Assembly (NCBI GenBank): GCA_016124895.1
Contig: WGMU01000016.1
Coordinates: 19,489 to 83,488 of the forward strand
Direction of reading: 5' to 3'
DNA length: 64,000 bases
Source of the DNA: a bacterium
GTDB taxonomy: Bacteria > Planctomycetota > Planctomycetia > Planctomycetales > Planctomycetaceae
Part shown: one piece after another, positions 1-10,285 of the stretch
Position numbering within the stretch: position 1 is the first letter of the stretch
How the letters are laid out: every line of letters begins with the position of its first letter
Notes under the pieces: generated by a model
Seen by the model: only the letters and a program-made list of their open reading frames with translations
The model's database searches: none
Told to the model about the DNA's origin: nothing
Made by a program: the position numbers and the translations under genes

Positions 1-2
1 AG

Positions 3-1253
3 GACGAACAGGGACTCGGTAACGGTCTGATGTTTGCCGGCCAGAAGATTGGCTTTGCGATGGGCGGAGCCTGCGTGCTGTTTCTGACTGAAGGGTTCGA
101 CATCCCGTGGCTGCCGAAGATTCTGCAGGAAGGACTGCCGTTTCAGTTGACGTATCCGTACGTCGTGGGCTGCATCCTCGCCGTGACGTTCTTCGTGGCC
201 TGGCCGATGCGTGAAGAACGGCGCGAACAGCCGCCGGTCAGCGATTCCCATTTGAAGAGGTTCTACGAGGACGTTACCTCGCGCTGGAGTTATCACGCAG
301 ATAAAGGCCTGCTCTGGCCGGTACGCGCCGTCGTGACCTGCGGAGTTCACATCGGATCGGCGATTGTCAGAGAAGTGCTGCCTCGCGATTTGAAATCGAA
401 GCTGTCGCAGGTCCGGCTACGCCTCGCGGAGTACGTGGACACGGCCGGTCGTTCTGTATTCGGCAGCCGAGTGGCCTTCGTGGCTCTGCTGCTGGCGCTG
501 CTCCCGCCCGGAGCGATGGCGCTGGATCTGGCGCTGCAGAAACAGGTTGCTAAAGAAATCGGATTCACGGACGGAGACGTCGCGCGCATCGACCTGATTT
601 CGAGCATTGTCTGGTCGGTGTCGTGTGTGCTGGGCGGCTTTGTTTCCGACCGACTGGGACATCTGAAGTGTCTGGCCGTGTTTTTCCTGCTGATTTCGAT
701 CCCAACGTTCTGGTGCGCCTGGAAGATGGACGAAGCCGGAATGAACGTCCCGAAGCTCGTCGAAGCAAAGTCCGAAACAGGTGACGTCGAAGCTTCCGTT
801 GAGAACGACGCGGAAACAGCAGAGGCCGTCGTCGAAGCCTCCGGATCAGCCGAAGAAGACGACAGTGCTGCCGGGAAACAGAAGGACCTCAGCATCTTCG
901 AGCGTCCGGACTCACCACCGATGGCCCGCTACTTCTGGTGGGCGGTCATGGCATACATGATCTGTCAGGGGCTGATGTACGGAACCCGGACGGCCATCTT
1001 CATGCGGATCGCCAATCCTGATGTCGCGGCGACGCAGTTCACCGCATACATGTCGATGATGAATCTCGTAACGTCCTACACGGCGGTCTGGCAGGGCTTC
1101 ACGATTGAGCGACTCGGCTTCGCTCAGACGCTTTACATCGACGGGTTTGTCGGCCTGTTCTGTATCGGGCTGCTGCCCTTTCTGCGGCAGGATCGCGGAG
1201 CGAGCCAGGTTGCTGCGCAACAGGATCCATTCGAGGCACAGGCGGACGGATGA
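3..1253 (+). CDS. MFS transporter, 5'-truncated by the window edge
   Basis: The frame is open from base 3, upstream of the first internal ATG at 30, and the residues before that ATG already look like transporter sequence. The start therefore lies outside the window. The visible part has several hydrophobic segments. Between two of them (about 720-920) is a long acidic cytoplasmic loop rich in Glu, Ala and Ser. A later segment ends in a short charged tail. This matches a Major Facilitator Superfamily permease with an enlarged central loop. The substrate cannot be told. The stop overlaps the start of the serine hydrolase by 4 nt (ATGA), so the two are probably cotranslated. The family call is by overall pattern, not by a diagnostic motif. 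Confidence 0.7.
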   Translation, partial: DEQGLGNGLMFAGQKIGFAMGGACVLFLTEGFDIPWLPKILQEGLPFQLTYPYVVGCILAVTFFVAWPMREERREQPPVSDSHLKRFYEDVTSRWSYHADKGLLWPVRAVVTCGVHIGSAIVREVLPRDLKSKLSQVRLRLAEYVDTAGRSVFGSRVAFVALLLALLPPGAMALDLALQKQVAKEIGFTDGDVARIDLISSIVWSVSCVLGGFVSDRLGHLKCLAVFFLLISIPTFWCAWKMDEAGMNVPKLVEAKSETGDVEASVENDAETAEAVVEASGSAEEDDSAAGKQKDLSIFERPDSPPMARYFWWAVMAYMICQGLMYGTRTAIFMRIANPDVAATQFTAYMSMMNLVTSYTAVWQGFTIERLGFAQTLYIDGFVGLFCIGLLPFLRQDRGASQVAAQQDPFEAQADG

Positions 1254-2371
1254 CGAGCGGGCAGAACAATCTGCTGCCGCGAACAATTGCGACGATTCGC
1301 GATGGCTTTCGACGCGGGCTTCACACCGGCGTCCAGCTTTTTGTTTCGCAGTATGGAGAGACGATCTTTGACGAAGTAGTGATTGCCAGCGTGGTCGACT
1401 CGCGCGTGAATCGCGAGACGTTGATGCCGTTGCTCTCGGCAGCGAAGCCGTTGACGGCGATGGCGGTGCTGCAGCTTACAGAGCGTGGTCGGCTGAATCT
1501 CGACGCACCGGTTGCGGACGTTCTTCCAGATTTTTCAGCCGGCGGCAAAGCGGCGATCTCAACGCGGCATCTGCTGACGCATACCGGTGGGTTCCGCGAG
1601 GTCGACACCGGCTGGCCGCTTACGGGTTGGGACGAGACGATCCGTCGTGTCTGTGCAGCGCCGCTCGAAGACGGCTGGGTCATCGGGCAGTCGGCCGGTT
1701 ATCACGTCATGTCGAGCTGGTTCATTCTCGGTGAGTTGATTCAACGCATTGACGGGCGTTCGTTTGCCGATTACCTGCGCGAGGAAGTCTGTCAGCCGCT
1801 GGGAATGGAGAACGTCTGGAACGGAATGCCGGACGACGTCTGGCGTTCGTACGGCGATCGCATCGGGCAGATGGAGCAGTGGGGACGCGGCGAAACCCGG
1901 ACACTGCCGTGGCACGACCTCGCTCACTGTTCGGCCGCGGCTCCCGGTGGAAACACGCGCGGCCCCGCGCGGGAACTCGGCCGTTTTTACAACTGCCTGC
2001 TGAACGGCGGCGAACTCGACGGCGCTCGGCTGCTGAAACCGGAAACCGTCGCTGAGCTGACGTCCCGTCAACGCTCCGGCTCATTCGACCAGACGCTGCA
2101 GCACGTCATCGATTTCGGACTCGGAGTGATTATCGACTCGAACCGTTACGGCGCGGAAACCGTTCCGTACGGTTACAGCCGATCCTGCTCCGAACAGACA
2201 TACGGGCACGGCGGATCGCAGTCATCCATTGGCTTCGCCGATCCCGAGCACAGCCTCGTCGTCTGCTACGCCGCCAATCGCCGCGTCGGAGAACCTCGGC
2301 ACCAGAAACGGCATCGCGAAATCGTCAACGCGATTTACGAGGATCTGGGCCTGACGAAGTCTGTCGAGTGA
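1250..2371 (+). CDS. Serine hydrolase, beta-lactamase class C / esterase family
   Basis: The 373-residue protein has the class C beta-lactamase/DD-peptidase fold signature. An SxxK motif (SAAK, about residue 64) supplies the nucleophile Ser and base Lys. It is followed by a LNLDAPV segment and the RHLLTHTGGF motif typical of this family. A Tyr in GYHVMSSW sits where the YxN/YSN catalytic Tyr is expected. No signal peptide is apparent, so it is probably cytoplasmic. It starts inside the last codons of the MFS transporter, which suggests the two act on the same compound, perhaps an ester or peptide taken up by the transporter. That link is inference. Substrate class (esterase, D-aminopeptidase or lactamase) is not resolved. 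Confidence 0.85.
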   Translation: MTSGQNNLLPRTIATIRDGFRRGLHTGVQLFVSQYGETIFDEVVIASVVDSRVNRETLMPLLSAAKPLTAMAVLQLTERGRLNLDAPVADVLPDFSAGGKAAISTRHLLTHTGGFREVDTGWPLTGWDETIRRVCAAPLEDGWVIGQSAGYHVMSSWFILGELIQRIDGRSFADYLREEVCQPLGMENVWNGMPDDVWRSYGDRIGQMEQWGRGETRTLPWHDLAHCSAAAPGGNTRGPARELGRFYNCLLNGGELDGARLLKPETVAELTSRQRSGSFDQTLQHVIDFGLGVIIDSNRYGAETVPYGYSRSCSEQTYGHGGSQSSIGFADPEHSLVVCYAANRRVGEPRHQKRHREIVNAIYEDLGLTKSVE

Positions 2372-2695
2372 ATCGGTGGCGGCGTGTTTGCTTCCGTGGA
2401 GGTTTTTTGACTCACCCGTTCTGCGTACTGACGAGAGAGATTCTCTGCTGCTCGATCACGAAGTGATCACACAAAGTAGCCGGGTGTCGGAGCGCAGCGG
2501 AGACGCCCGGAATCGAAGCTTCGTCTTCTCGCATCCTGAAGGGATGGCCGTCCAACTCGTTGACGTGTCGTAGCTTTTTTTTACAAACGAACACTGACTG
2601 TCTGCGACATTCAGCAAAGACCGATTTGCGGACCCTGAAGGCTCGCATCACTAACTTTGTCGGTGAGATAAGTCTAGTCATCACGAGGTGGGCCA
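2372..2695 (+). repeat. Gene-free gap with a GC-rich imperfect palindrome
   Basis: No credible gene is seen in this 324-bp gap. It contains an imperfect palindrome at 2480-2510 (arms ccgggtgtc and gacgcccgg). At 2527-2544 is a 'tctcgcatcctgaaggg' unit that recurs in near-identical form at 3187-3205. Both look like REP-type short repeats, and the first may act as a terminator for the serine hydrolase gene. Confidence 0.55.
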
Positions 2696-3118
2696 TTGAA
2701 ATCTGTCTGCGAGAATTGCTTCGACACAATTCACGTCCGCGAAGAAGCGATTGGAAAGAAATATCGCTGCAAAATGTGTGGCGTTACCTGTGTCGTGCAA
2801 GCTGAAGAAGAGGAATACCCCGACGACTCACCGGCTCGCAGACCGCAGAAGTCTCACCGCCCCAGGACGACACGAAAATCGAAACGGTCTCGCGCGAGCG
2901 AGATTGGTGTCTCTGTTGCTCGGGGTGTTGGATTCGGATGTCTGTACATGGTCTTGGGAGTCATCGGATTTGGTGTTCTCAGCGCGTTGATCGTTCCGGC
3001 CATCTTTCACGGCCCCGAATGGAATCACCGAGCGCTTGGTCGTGTCGCTGGCATGATCGGCATTTTCATCGTTGGTCCGGCAGCAGGAATTGCCGGGTTC
3101 TTGCGACACAAACGTTAG
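2696..3118 (+). CDS. Small zinc-ribbon membrane protein, unknown function
   Basis: I do not recognise a named family. The 140-residue product begins with two Cys pairs (CENC at residues 5-8 and CKMC at about 25-28), the layout of a short zinc ribbon. An acidic patch, a Lys/Arg-rich linker and two predicted membrane helices (about residues 78-104 and 112-136) follow. Small proteins with an N-terminal zinc ribbon, basic linker and C-terminal helices are common in planctomycetes. The chosen start is TTG, because a GAGG ribosome site at 2685-2688 lies 7 nt before it and no ATG fits. It is flanked by repeat-rich DNA on both sides. Confidence 0.6.
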   Translation: MKSVCENCFDTIHVREEAIGKKYRCKMCGVTCVVQAEEEEYPDDSPARRPQKSHRPRTTRKSKRSRASEIGVSVARGVGFGCLYMVLGVIGFGVLSALIVPAIFHGPEWNHRALGRVAGMIGIFIVGPAAGIAGFLRHKR

Positions 3119-3388
3119 AGGGGTTGACGCATCAATGCGGAGCCAGTCCGAATGCGATTAAGCCCTCGGGAATCTGAACGTTGTTGTCTCGCATCCTGAA
3201 GGAATGCGAGAGATCTCGTGAGCAATTACCGGCACCGCATTCTGGCATCCTTTCGGGATGCAGTATTTCGCGCAAAAGAAAACCGGGGGTCTTCGACCCC
3301 CGGCTACTCTCTGCGATCCCTCCGGGATCAATTGACTGCCCGAACCTGCCCGCCGCGGGACAGACGCAACGAACAGGTTCGCAGCGAC
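3119..3388. repeat. Cluster of short palindromic (REP-like) repeats
   Basis: This gap holds at least four palindromic units: a second copy of the 'tctcgcatcctgaagg' unit at 3187-3205; 'catcctttcgggatg' near 3246-3260; a perfect 9-bp stem ccgggggtc/gacccccgg with a 3-nt loop at 3283-3303; and gatccctccgggatc at 3315-3329. They lie just past the stop of dnaK (minus strand) and the stop of the zinc-ribbon gene, so they may also end transcription from both sides. Confidence 0.7.
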
Positions 3389-5293
<1,905 letters not shown>

Positions 5294-5770
5294 GATTCTG
5301 CTCCCTGAGTGAGTCTGCCGAACCCGGGTTGTCCGGCCGAGTATGTGAATCCGCAGTTGGTGAACTGGCGGGCCCGAATCGGGCAGGAATTCGCAAGTGC
5401 CCGCGTGGAAAGCAACAACTATGCCAGAGCCAGAAGCGTCGACACAGAGCGTCGCTTCCTCTGTACTGACAAGAGGTTATGGAATCGTCTCGATTTCGAT
5501 TCGTCGCTGCGGCGGCGTGCCATTCTGGCAAGGGCGGCTTCTGACTGCAGTGCCAGTCACATTGGCAGACGCCGGTTGGCAAACAGAGAACGGAGCCTTT
5601 CGGTGGCGTCTTGCGAGTTTCAGGCGAATGGCGCCGGCCAGTGCCATCCCTGGACGTCGATGCCGCCGCTGTGCAGTTCGCGACCTGTCTCTCGCGATTG
5701 AATCACAGGGTCGAAGACCGTACTTTGGCCATGTTACTGAGTCTTCCCCTCGTGATGCACCGGCCGCGAC
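5294..5770. other. Divergent intergenic region between dnaK and dcd
   Basis: This 477-bp region separates divergent dnaK and dcd. Several open frames cross it, but none shows a recognisable protein, a good ribosome site or planctomycete-like composition. It should hold the dnaK promoter. I searched by eye for a CIRCE inverted repeat and found none. Confidence 0.5.
5698..5726 (+). promoter_or_regulatory. Possible sigma70-type promoter for dcd
   Basis: TTGAAT (5698-5703) and TACTTT (5721-5726) are separated by exactly 17 nt and lie about 45 nt before the dcd ATG. The match to consensus is only moderate (4/6 and 3/6). Confidence 0.3.
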
Positions 5771-6340
5771 ATGATTCTTTCCGGTAACGAAATCCGGCAG
5801 CGACTCGGTGGCGACATTGTCATCGACCCGTTTGACGAAGAGCTGCTCAACCCGAACAGCTACAACCTGCGGCTGCATGACGAGCTGCTGGTGTACGAGG
5901 AAATCATCCTCGATATGAAGCGGCCCAACCGGCTGCGACGCTATCAGATTCCGAAGGACGGATTCGTTCTCAACCCCAACCAGCTTTACCTGGGGCGGAC
6001 GATCGAACGGACTGAGACGCACAATCTGGTGCCGATGCTTGAGGGACGCTCGTCAGTCGGCCGGCTTGGCCTGTTCGTCCACTGCACCGCTGGTTTCGGC
6101 GACGTCGGCTTCAAGGGTTACTGGACGCTCGAAATGTTTGCCGTCCAGCCGGTCCGGATTTATCCCGGCACACCGATCTGCCAGATCTTCTATCACACTC
6201 TGGAAGGCGACATCACCGAGTACGCGGCCGGCAAATACCAGAACAACAACGACATCCAGCCGAGCCTGCTGTACCAGGAGTGGGAAGAGAAAAAGAAGGA
6301 TCCCCAGATGCGGTTGTCGTTCGGTCAGGAGATCGGCTGA
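5771..6340 (+). CDS. dcd: dCTP deaminase
   Basis: The enzyme deaminates dCTP to dUTP, feeding dTMP synthesis in the cytosol. The 189-residue length is normal. The family motif GRSSVGRLGLFVHCTAGF (about residues 92-109) carries the Ser and Arg equivalent to E. coli S111 and R115 (here S94 and R98). The catalytic Glu is E121 in YWTLEMF. NPNSYNLRL near residue 27 is the conserved early motif. Some members of this family also hydrolyse dUTP (bifunctional DCD/DUT). The sequence alone does not decide between the two. Transcription probably ends at the long inverted repeat directly downstream. Confidence 0.95.
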   Translation: MILSGNEIRQRLGGDIVIDPFDEELLNPNSYNLRLHDELLVYEEIILDMKRPNRLRRYQIPKDGFVLNPNQLYLGRTIERTETHNLVPMLEGRSSVGRLGLFVHCTAGFGDVGFKGYWTLEMFAVQPVRIYPGTPICQIFYHTLEGDITEYAAGKYQNNNDIQPSLLYQEWEEKKKDPQMRLSFGQEIG

Positions 6341-6350
6341 CGAGATTTGA

Positions 6351-6442
6351 GTAGGCTGGACCGAGCGCAGCGAGTTCCGGCATTCGCCATTTGCCGCGTG
6401 AACTGAGTCGTGCCGGAACTCGCTGCGCTCGGTCAGGCCTAT
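6351..6442. terminator. Long inverted repeat between convergent genes, likely bidirectional terminator or mobile palindrome
   Basis: Arms at 6351-6382 and 6411-6442 are near-perfect inverted copies. The inner 24 nt (beginning gaccgagcgcagcgagttcc) match exactly, and the loop is 28 nt. It fills the gap between dcd and the convergent flavoenzyme gene. No T-tract follows. A decayed half-copy of the same unit lies at about 49900-49935, so it is a repeat family and not only a terminator. Confidence 0.75.
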
Positions 6443-6446
6443 GAGG

Positions 6447-7595
6447 TCAATCAGCAAATCTTTCCAGCGAGAGGAAGTCGATTGGCAGCTTCGTCGCGCC
6501 GGTCTCGGCCAGATCGGCAAGGGCTTCTCCGATGACCGAGGTGAACTTGAAGCCGTGGCCAGAGAAGCCGGCTCCGAAGACGACGTTGGTGAATTCGGGA
6601 TGCCGATCGATAATGAAGTGGCTGTCGGGGCTCATCGAGTACAGGCAGACGGCGTGTCGGGTCGGCTCGGCCATAACGCCCGGCATGACATTCTGCAGGA
6701 AGCCGGCAACCGGTCCGATATCCGACGGGTGCAGTGACCGGTCGACAGACAGAGGGTCAGTGACGACGTCGCCTCCGGTGTGCTGCGCAACCTTGAGCGT
6801 TGCTCCGTCGAGTGACGGGAAACCGTAGAACTCGCCATCGGGCATCTCGAAGAAGAAGCCGGGCATTCCCGCGTCGACGTGAAAGTGCGGCTCGCTGACT
6901 GGATGCCAGAGCAGCGGCTTGCGGCGGACTTCGATCGGCGGCAGGCAGTCGGCCAGATGCGGGATGTGCCCGGCCCAGGCTCCCGGAGTCAGGACGAGCG
7001 ATGCGGCTTCGTACGTTGCCGACTCAGTGACAACGCGTACGCGGCTGCCGTCGGACGACCAGTCGAGAACCGCATCGCCGGTTTGAAGAATCGCGCCGTG
7101 CTGTGTCGCAAGACTGGCGTGTGTACGGACGCAGTCTTCGACGAACAGGAAGCCGGCCGCGGGCTCAAAGACCACCTCGAATCCCGCGGGAACTCGAAAA
7201 GCCGGGAAGCGGTCCGCGGTATCACGCACTTCAAGCTGCTGCAACTCGATGCCGTGTAACTTGGCGGCGAGTTTCGCTCCGGGAACGGCTTCGCCGTCAG
7301 ACGGTCCGGCGACGAGCAAACCGCACAGCCGCATCAGATCGCGGCCCGATTCACATTCAAGTTCGCGCCACAGTTCGTAAGCCCGCAGCAGCAGCGGGAC
7401 ATAATCGGGATGCTCAAAGTACGCCTGCCGGATGATTCGCGTATCGCCGTGCGAACTGCCTCGGTCGTGCGCAACGGAAAAGCGATCGACACCGAGCACG
7501 TGCAGCCCGCGCTTCGCCAGGTGGTGCAGACAACTGCTGCCGAAACCGCCAGTACCGACCACAATGACGTCGAAGGTTTCGGTGGATGCGGACAT
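6447..7595 (-). CDS. FAD-dependent oxidase, monomeric sarcosine oxidase / N-methyltryptophan oxidase family
   Basis: The 382-residue protein starts with a Rossmann FAD-binding motif (VVGTGGFGSSCLHHLAKRG). GSSHGDTRIIRQAY, which follows, is the hallmark of the monomeric sarcosine oxidase (MSOX/SolA) family. Cys317 in CLYSMSPDSHFIID aligns with the Cys that binds FAD covalently in MSOX, and the GAGFSGHGFKF motif follows. It likely oxidises an N-methyl amino acid or similar secondary amine, producing an aldehyde, an amine and H2O2. A GAGG site lies 5 nt before the ATG. The gene stands alone, so the substrate is unknown. Pipecolate or another imino acid is an alternative. Confidence 0.9.
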   Translation of the reverse strand: MSASTETFDVIVVGTGGFGSSCLHHLAKRGLHVLGVDRFSVAHDRGSSHGDTRIIRQAYFEHPDYVPLLLRAYELWRELECESGRDLMRLCGLLVAGPSDGEAVPGAKLAAKLHGIELQQLEVRDTADRFPAFRVPAGFEVVFEPAAGFLFVEDCVRTHASLATQHGAILQTGDAVLDWSSDGSRVRVVTESATYEAASLVLTPGAWAGHIPHLADCLPPIEVRRKPLLWHPVSEPHFHVDAGMPGFFFEMPDGEFYGFPSLDGATLKVAQHTGGDVVTDPLSVDRSLHPSDIGPVAGFLQNVMPGVMAEPTRHAVCLYSMSPDSHFIIDRHPEFTNVVFGAGFSGHGFKFTSVIGEALADLAETGATKLPIDFLSLERFAD

Positions 7596-7640
7596 GCAAA
7601 CCTCGACCTCGAAAAGGCTGCCGGTTCGATTCTGACGTTT

Positions 7641-7801
7641 GACGCAGAGTCGCGAAGACGCAAAGGATCGCCAAGTGTCAAATCGTCGAACTCGATATGC
7701 TGATCGTCGAACGGTGAGAGATGGTATCAGCGCATGGCCGAGTGCTCTCGCAGCGAGGGACGTCAGCTTCGCGAATCTTTGCGTCTTCGCGGCTTTGCGT
7801 C
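7641..7801. repeat. Inverted-repeat element with 'gcgaagacgcaaag' arms
   Basis: Arms at 7641-7672 and 7771-7801 match in inverted orientation at about 28 of 31 positions (core cgcgaagacgcaaag), separated by about 98 bp with no gene. A related unit (agtcgcgaagacgcgaagga) occurs at about 32851-32872. This looks like a small non-autonomous repeat sitting between two minus-strand genes. Confidence 0.65.
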
Positions 7802-7825
7802 AGAAGCAACAGCGTGGTGAGCAGC

Positions 7826-10018
7826 TTATTCGACGCGGAAGTTCAGACGCGACGTGGCGACTTTCTGGCTGAGCTGGTCGGTGACGCGCAGGACGAGCGT
7901 GTACAGGCCGGGCTGCAGGTCCTGCGGGACCGTGAACTCGTAGCTGTGGAAGAAGTCGCGGCGATGATTGCGGCAGATGTCTTCGGAGGGGTCAAATGGA
8001 ATCGTGACGACCGGGCGCTGCATGTTGCTGTTGTCGTACACTTCGATCTGCGACTGCAGCACCGTGCGGTAGCGGTCCGTTTCTGTGCGTGTGCTGAAGA
8101 AGTTTTCGACCTCGGCATACAGCAGCAGCGGCTGGCCCGGCGTGAACTGGTCCGTGCTGAAGCGTTCGTAATCGCCGAAACTGACGATGTGGTGGCAGAA
8201 CGTGACATTCTTGAGCTGCAGATCGGCGCGATGCCTGAGCTTGGAGATGGCTGTCCGCAGTTGATCGATTGTCTGCGTGGCCCGGTCACTGGCGTGCGGC
8301 ATCTGCTGCGCGTCAAAGTAGTTGACGTAAGCGAAGAAGAGCTGCTGCCAGAACTCCTGATCGGCCGGGTCGGCGGCGGAGACTGGTTCGATCGACTGAT
8401 CAATCCGGTCGGCGATCAGGTAAAGCATTCGCAGATTGACCTGCTTCCGGACGTGGTTGAGTCGTTCGATTTCGGTATCGCCGGGTGCCGATCGAGCCAG
8501 ATCGGATTCGGCGGCGGCGATCAGCGAATCGATCGTTGCCGGCTGGCCCGCCGTGGCGACCGTCTGGGCCATCTGCGGAGCTGCGACGCCGTCATTTCCG
8601 ATCGCTCCGAAAGTTCTCAGTCCCCGTTCCGTCACGCTGGTTGTCAGATTCTGCAGCGACTCGTACCCACCGCGAATGACACCGGGAATCAGACTCTGAT
8701 CGGCAGGCTGTCCGGCTGTCGGGACACTGCCGGGTGGAACGGTTCCAGGCTGTTGAGAGAGGTCACTTTGCGGAAATCCGCCCGGCAGTGCCGTGACGTT
8801 GCTTCCCGTGATCTGAACGCCCGGTTGAGTGGCGACTGGAGGCTGCCCGAGTGCAGCGAACGGATTGCTGGTTGTACTGCCGAGCTGTGTCGTTGCCGAA
8901 CCGCTGATCGTGCCTGAATCGATTTCGATACGGTTTTCAAGCGACACGCCGCCGTTTGATGATGCTGGCTGTGTTGAATAGCCGGCCGTGGGCTGGATCA
9001 GGCCGGTCTGGCCAGTTGGAGTCTGCTGGTTTCCGGCGAGCGAATTACGCGACGTCGCGGCCGCGTTCCGCGATGGTGCGCCGTAAAGTTCTCCGTTGCC
9101 GGGAATGATCTGCGGAAGCTGTCCGGCATTGCCGTTTCCGTTTGCTGCGGACGGAACAGCATTCAGTGGCCCGCTTCCCAGGCTGCCATTTCTTCCGAAG
9201 GCGTTGCCTGCCGCTGGGCCGGATGAATAAGCCGCACTGTGAGCCTGTGTGCCGGAGACGGTTTGAATGGATCCCGGCCCGCCATTGCTCTGATGGCCAG
9301 CCTGGCTGACGCGGAAGTCGAGACCTTCCGGCAGCCGCGGTGCCTCACCGGCCGGTGAGTGACCCGCTGGTGGCTGCGCCGTTCGATTCGCTCCCTGTGG
9401 TCCCGGATCGGGCGCGTGCAGCTCGCCGCCGGGCTGTCGCTGAGGAAAACCGATGCCGAAACCGTTCACATCATCGAGCGTAGGTTGTGTCTCTCCGGAA
9501 AGCCTGCTTTGAGCCTGCGTGACACCGCCAGCCTGTCCTGCTCGCTGCTGATTTCCCGCCAGTTGAATCGACGGATCGTGCGCGAGCGTCGGAACGGAAG
9601 GGTCTGGTGAAACGCCCTGACCGATTCCGCGTAACTGCTGCTCAGTCGCGACGAGTTCCTGGAGTCGGGCCGTGCCGAGCTGCGCGTATTTCTGCCGCAG
9701 CATCTCCCGCCATTCCGCAGGCTGGCTGGCCAGAAGCTGTTCGATCATTCGTTCGCGACTGGCTTCCAGAGTCGGCGTGTGAGTCTGCTCAAACACGGAA
9801 GCCGTGACCGGACCAGTATCGCGTTTGACCTGATCCATCAGCCGCTGGGCTCCCTCGTAATCGCCACGGGCGATCAGAGCCGCGACTTCAGAGGCGTGAC
9901 GTTCCCGTGCAGCTTCGGCCGGGTCGGTCCGCGAGGCGAGCGGGTTTCCGAACATCGTGCAGCCGGAACAGAATCCGAGGATCGTCAGACCGGACAGCAG
10001 CGTCGTCGACAGTCTCAT
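7826..10018 (-). CDS. Large lipoprotein with Gln/Gly/Pro-rich middle, unknown function
   Basis: No named family is recognised. The 730-residue product has a signal peptide ending in FCSGC, a plausible lipobox with the lipidated Cys at residue 20. A charged helical segment follows (about 30-140, including AARERHASEVAALIARGDYEGAQRLMDQ). Next comes a long low-complexity region rich in Gln, Gly, Pro, Ser and Asn (about 150-460). The C-terminal 250 residues are more conserved-looking: a helical part, then a beta-rich part ending in PGLYTLVLRVTDQ. That ending resembles secreted beta-sandwich modules. An AAGGA site sits 7 nt before the ATG. It is probably anchored in a membrane with the tail exposed. 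The function may be structural. Confidence 0.75.
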   Translation of the reverse strand: MRLSTTLLSGLTILGFCSGCTMFGNPLASRTDPAEAARERHASEVAALIARGDYEGAQRLMDQVKRDTGPVTASVFEQTHTPTLEASRERMIEQLLASQPAEWREMLRQKYAQLGTARLQELVATEQQLRGIGQGVSPDPSVPTLAHDPSIQLAGNQQRAGQAGGVTQAQSRLSGETQPTLDDVNGFGIGFPQRQPGGELHAPDPGPQGANRTAQPPAGHSPAGEAPRLPEGLDFRVSQAGHQSNGGPGSIQTVSGTQAHSAAYSSGPAAGNAFGRNGSLGSGPLNAVPSAANGNGNAGQLPQIIPGNGELYGAPSRNAAATSRNSLAGNQQTPTGQTGLIQPTAGYSTQPASSNGGVSLENRIEIDSGTISGSATTQLGSTTSNPFAALGQPPVATQPGVQITGSNVTALPGGFPQSDLSQQPGTVPPGSVPTAGQPADQSLIPGVIRGGYESLQNLTTSVTERGLRTFGAIGNDGVAAPQMAQTVATAGQPATIDSLIAAAESDLARSAPGDTEIERLNHVRKQVNLRMLYLIADRIDQSIEPVSAADPADQEFWQQLFFAYVNYFDAQQMPHASDRATQTIDQLRTAISKLRHRADLQLKNVTFCHHIVSFGDYERFSTDQFTPGQPLLLYAEVENFFSTRTETDRYRTVLQSQIEVYDNSNMQRPVVTIPFDPSEDICRNHRRDFFHSYEFTVPQDLQPGLYTLVLRVTDQLSQKVATSRLNFRVE

Positions 10019-10285
10019 GCCGGCATCCTTGCCTTGAAAACGCGAGCGTCGAGGAGTGAGAGGTCAGACTGGCTCGCGCGGCAACAGGCTCGAACCACCG
10101 CAGGCAGGATTCCTGCGCCCGTCGTCAGTTCGAGACTCCGCAGCCGCGGTTCCGACGCGCACGGATCAGCTCGACAGGCCGATTCGACGCCTCAAAAACC
10201 GCCAGAAATGGACGGACGGAACGTCCGGTCCGGGAAGAGTTCTGGACGATAGGCCAAATTGACAAAATCCGGCAAGACCAGAGAT

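Noticed and set aside
5294..5420. Possible CIRCE heat-shock operator before dnaK
   Set aside because: No inverted repeat matching the conserved spacing was found.
5309..5774. Two overlapping plus-strand frames in the dnaK-dcd gap
   Set aside because: No ribosome site, no recognised fold, and one runs across the dcd start.
7721..8917. 398-codon plus-strand frame over the lipoprotein gene
   Set aside because: Composition is typical of an antisense shadow. The opposite frame has a signal peptide and lipobox.
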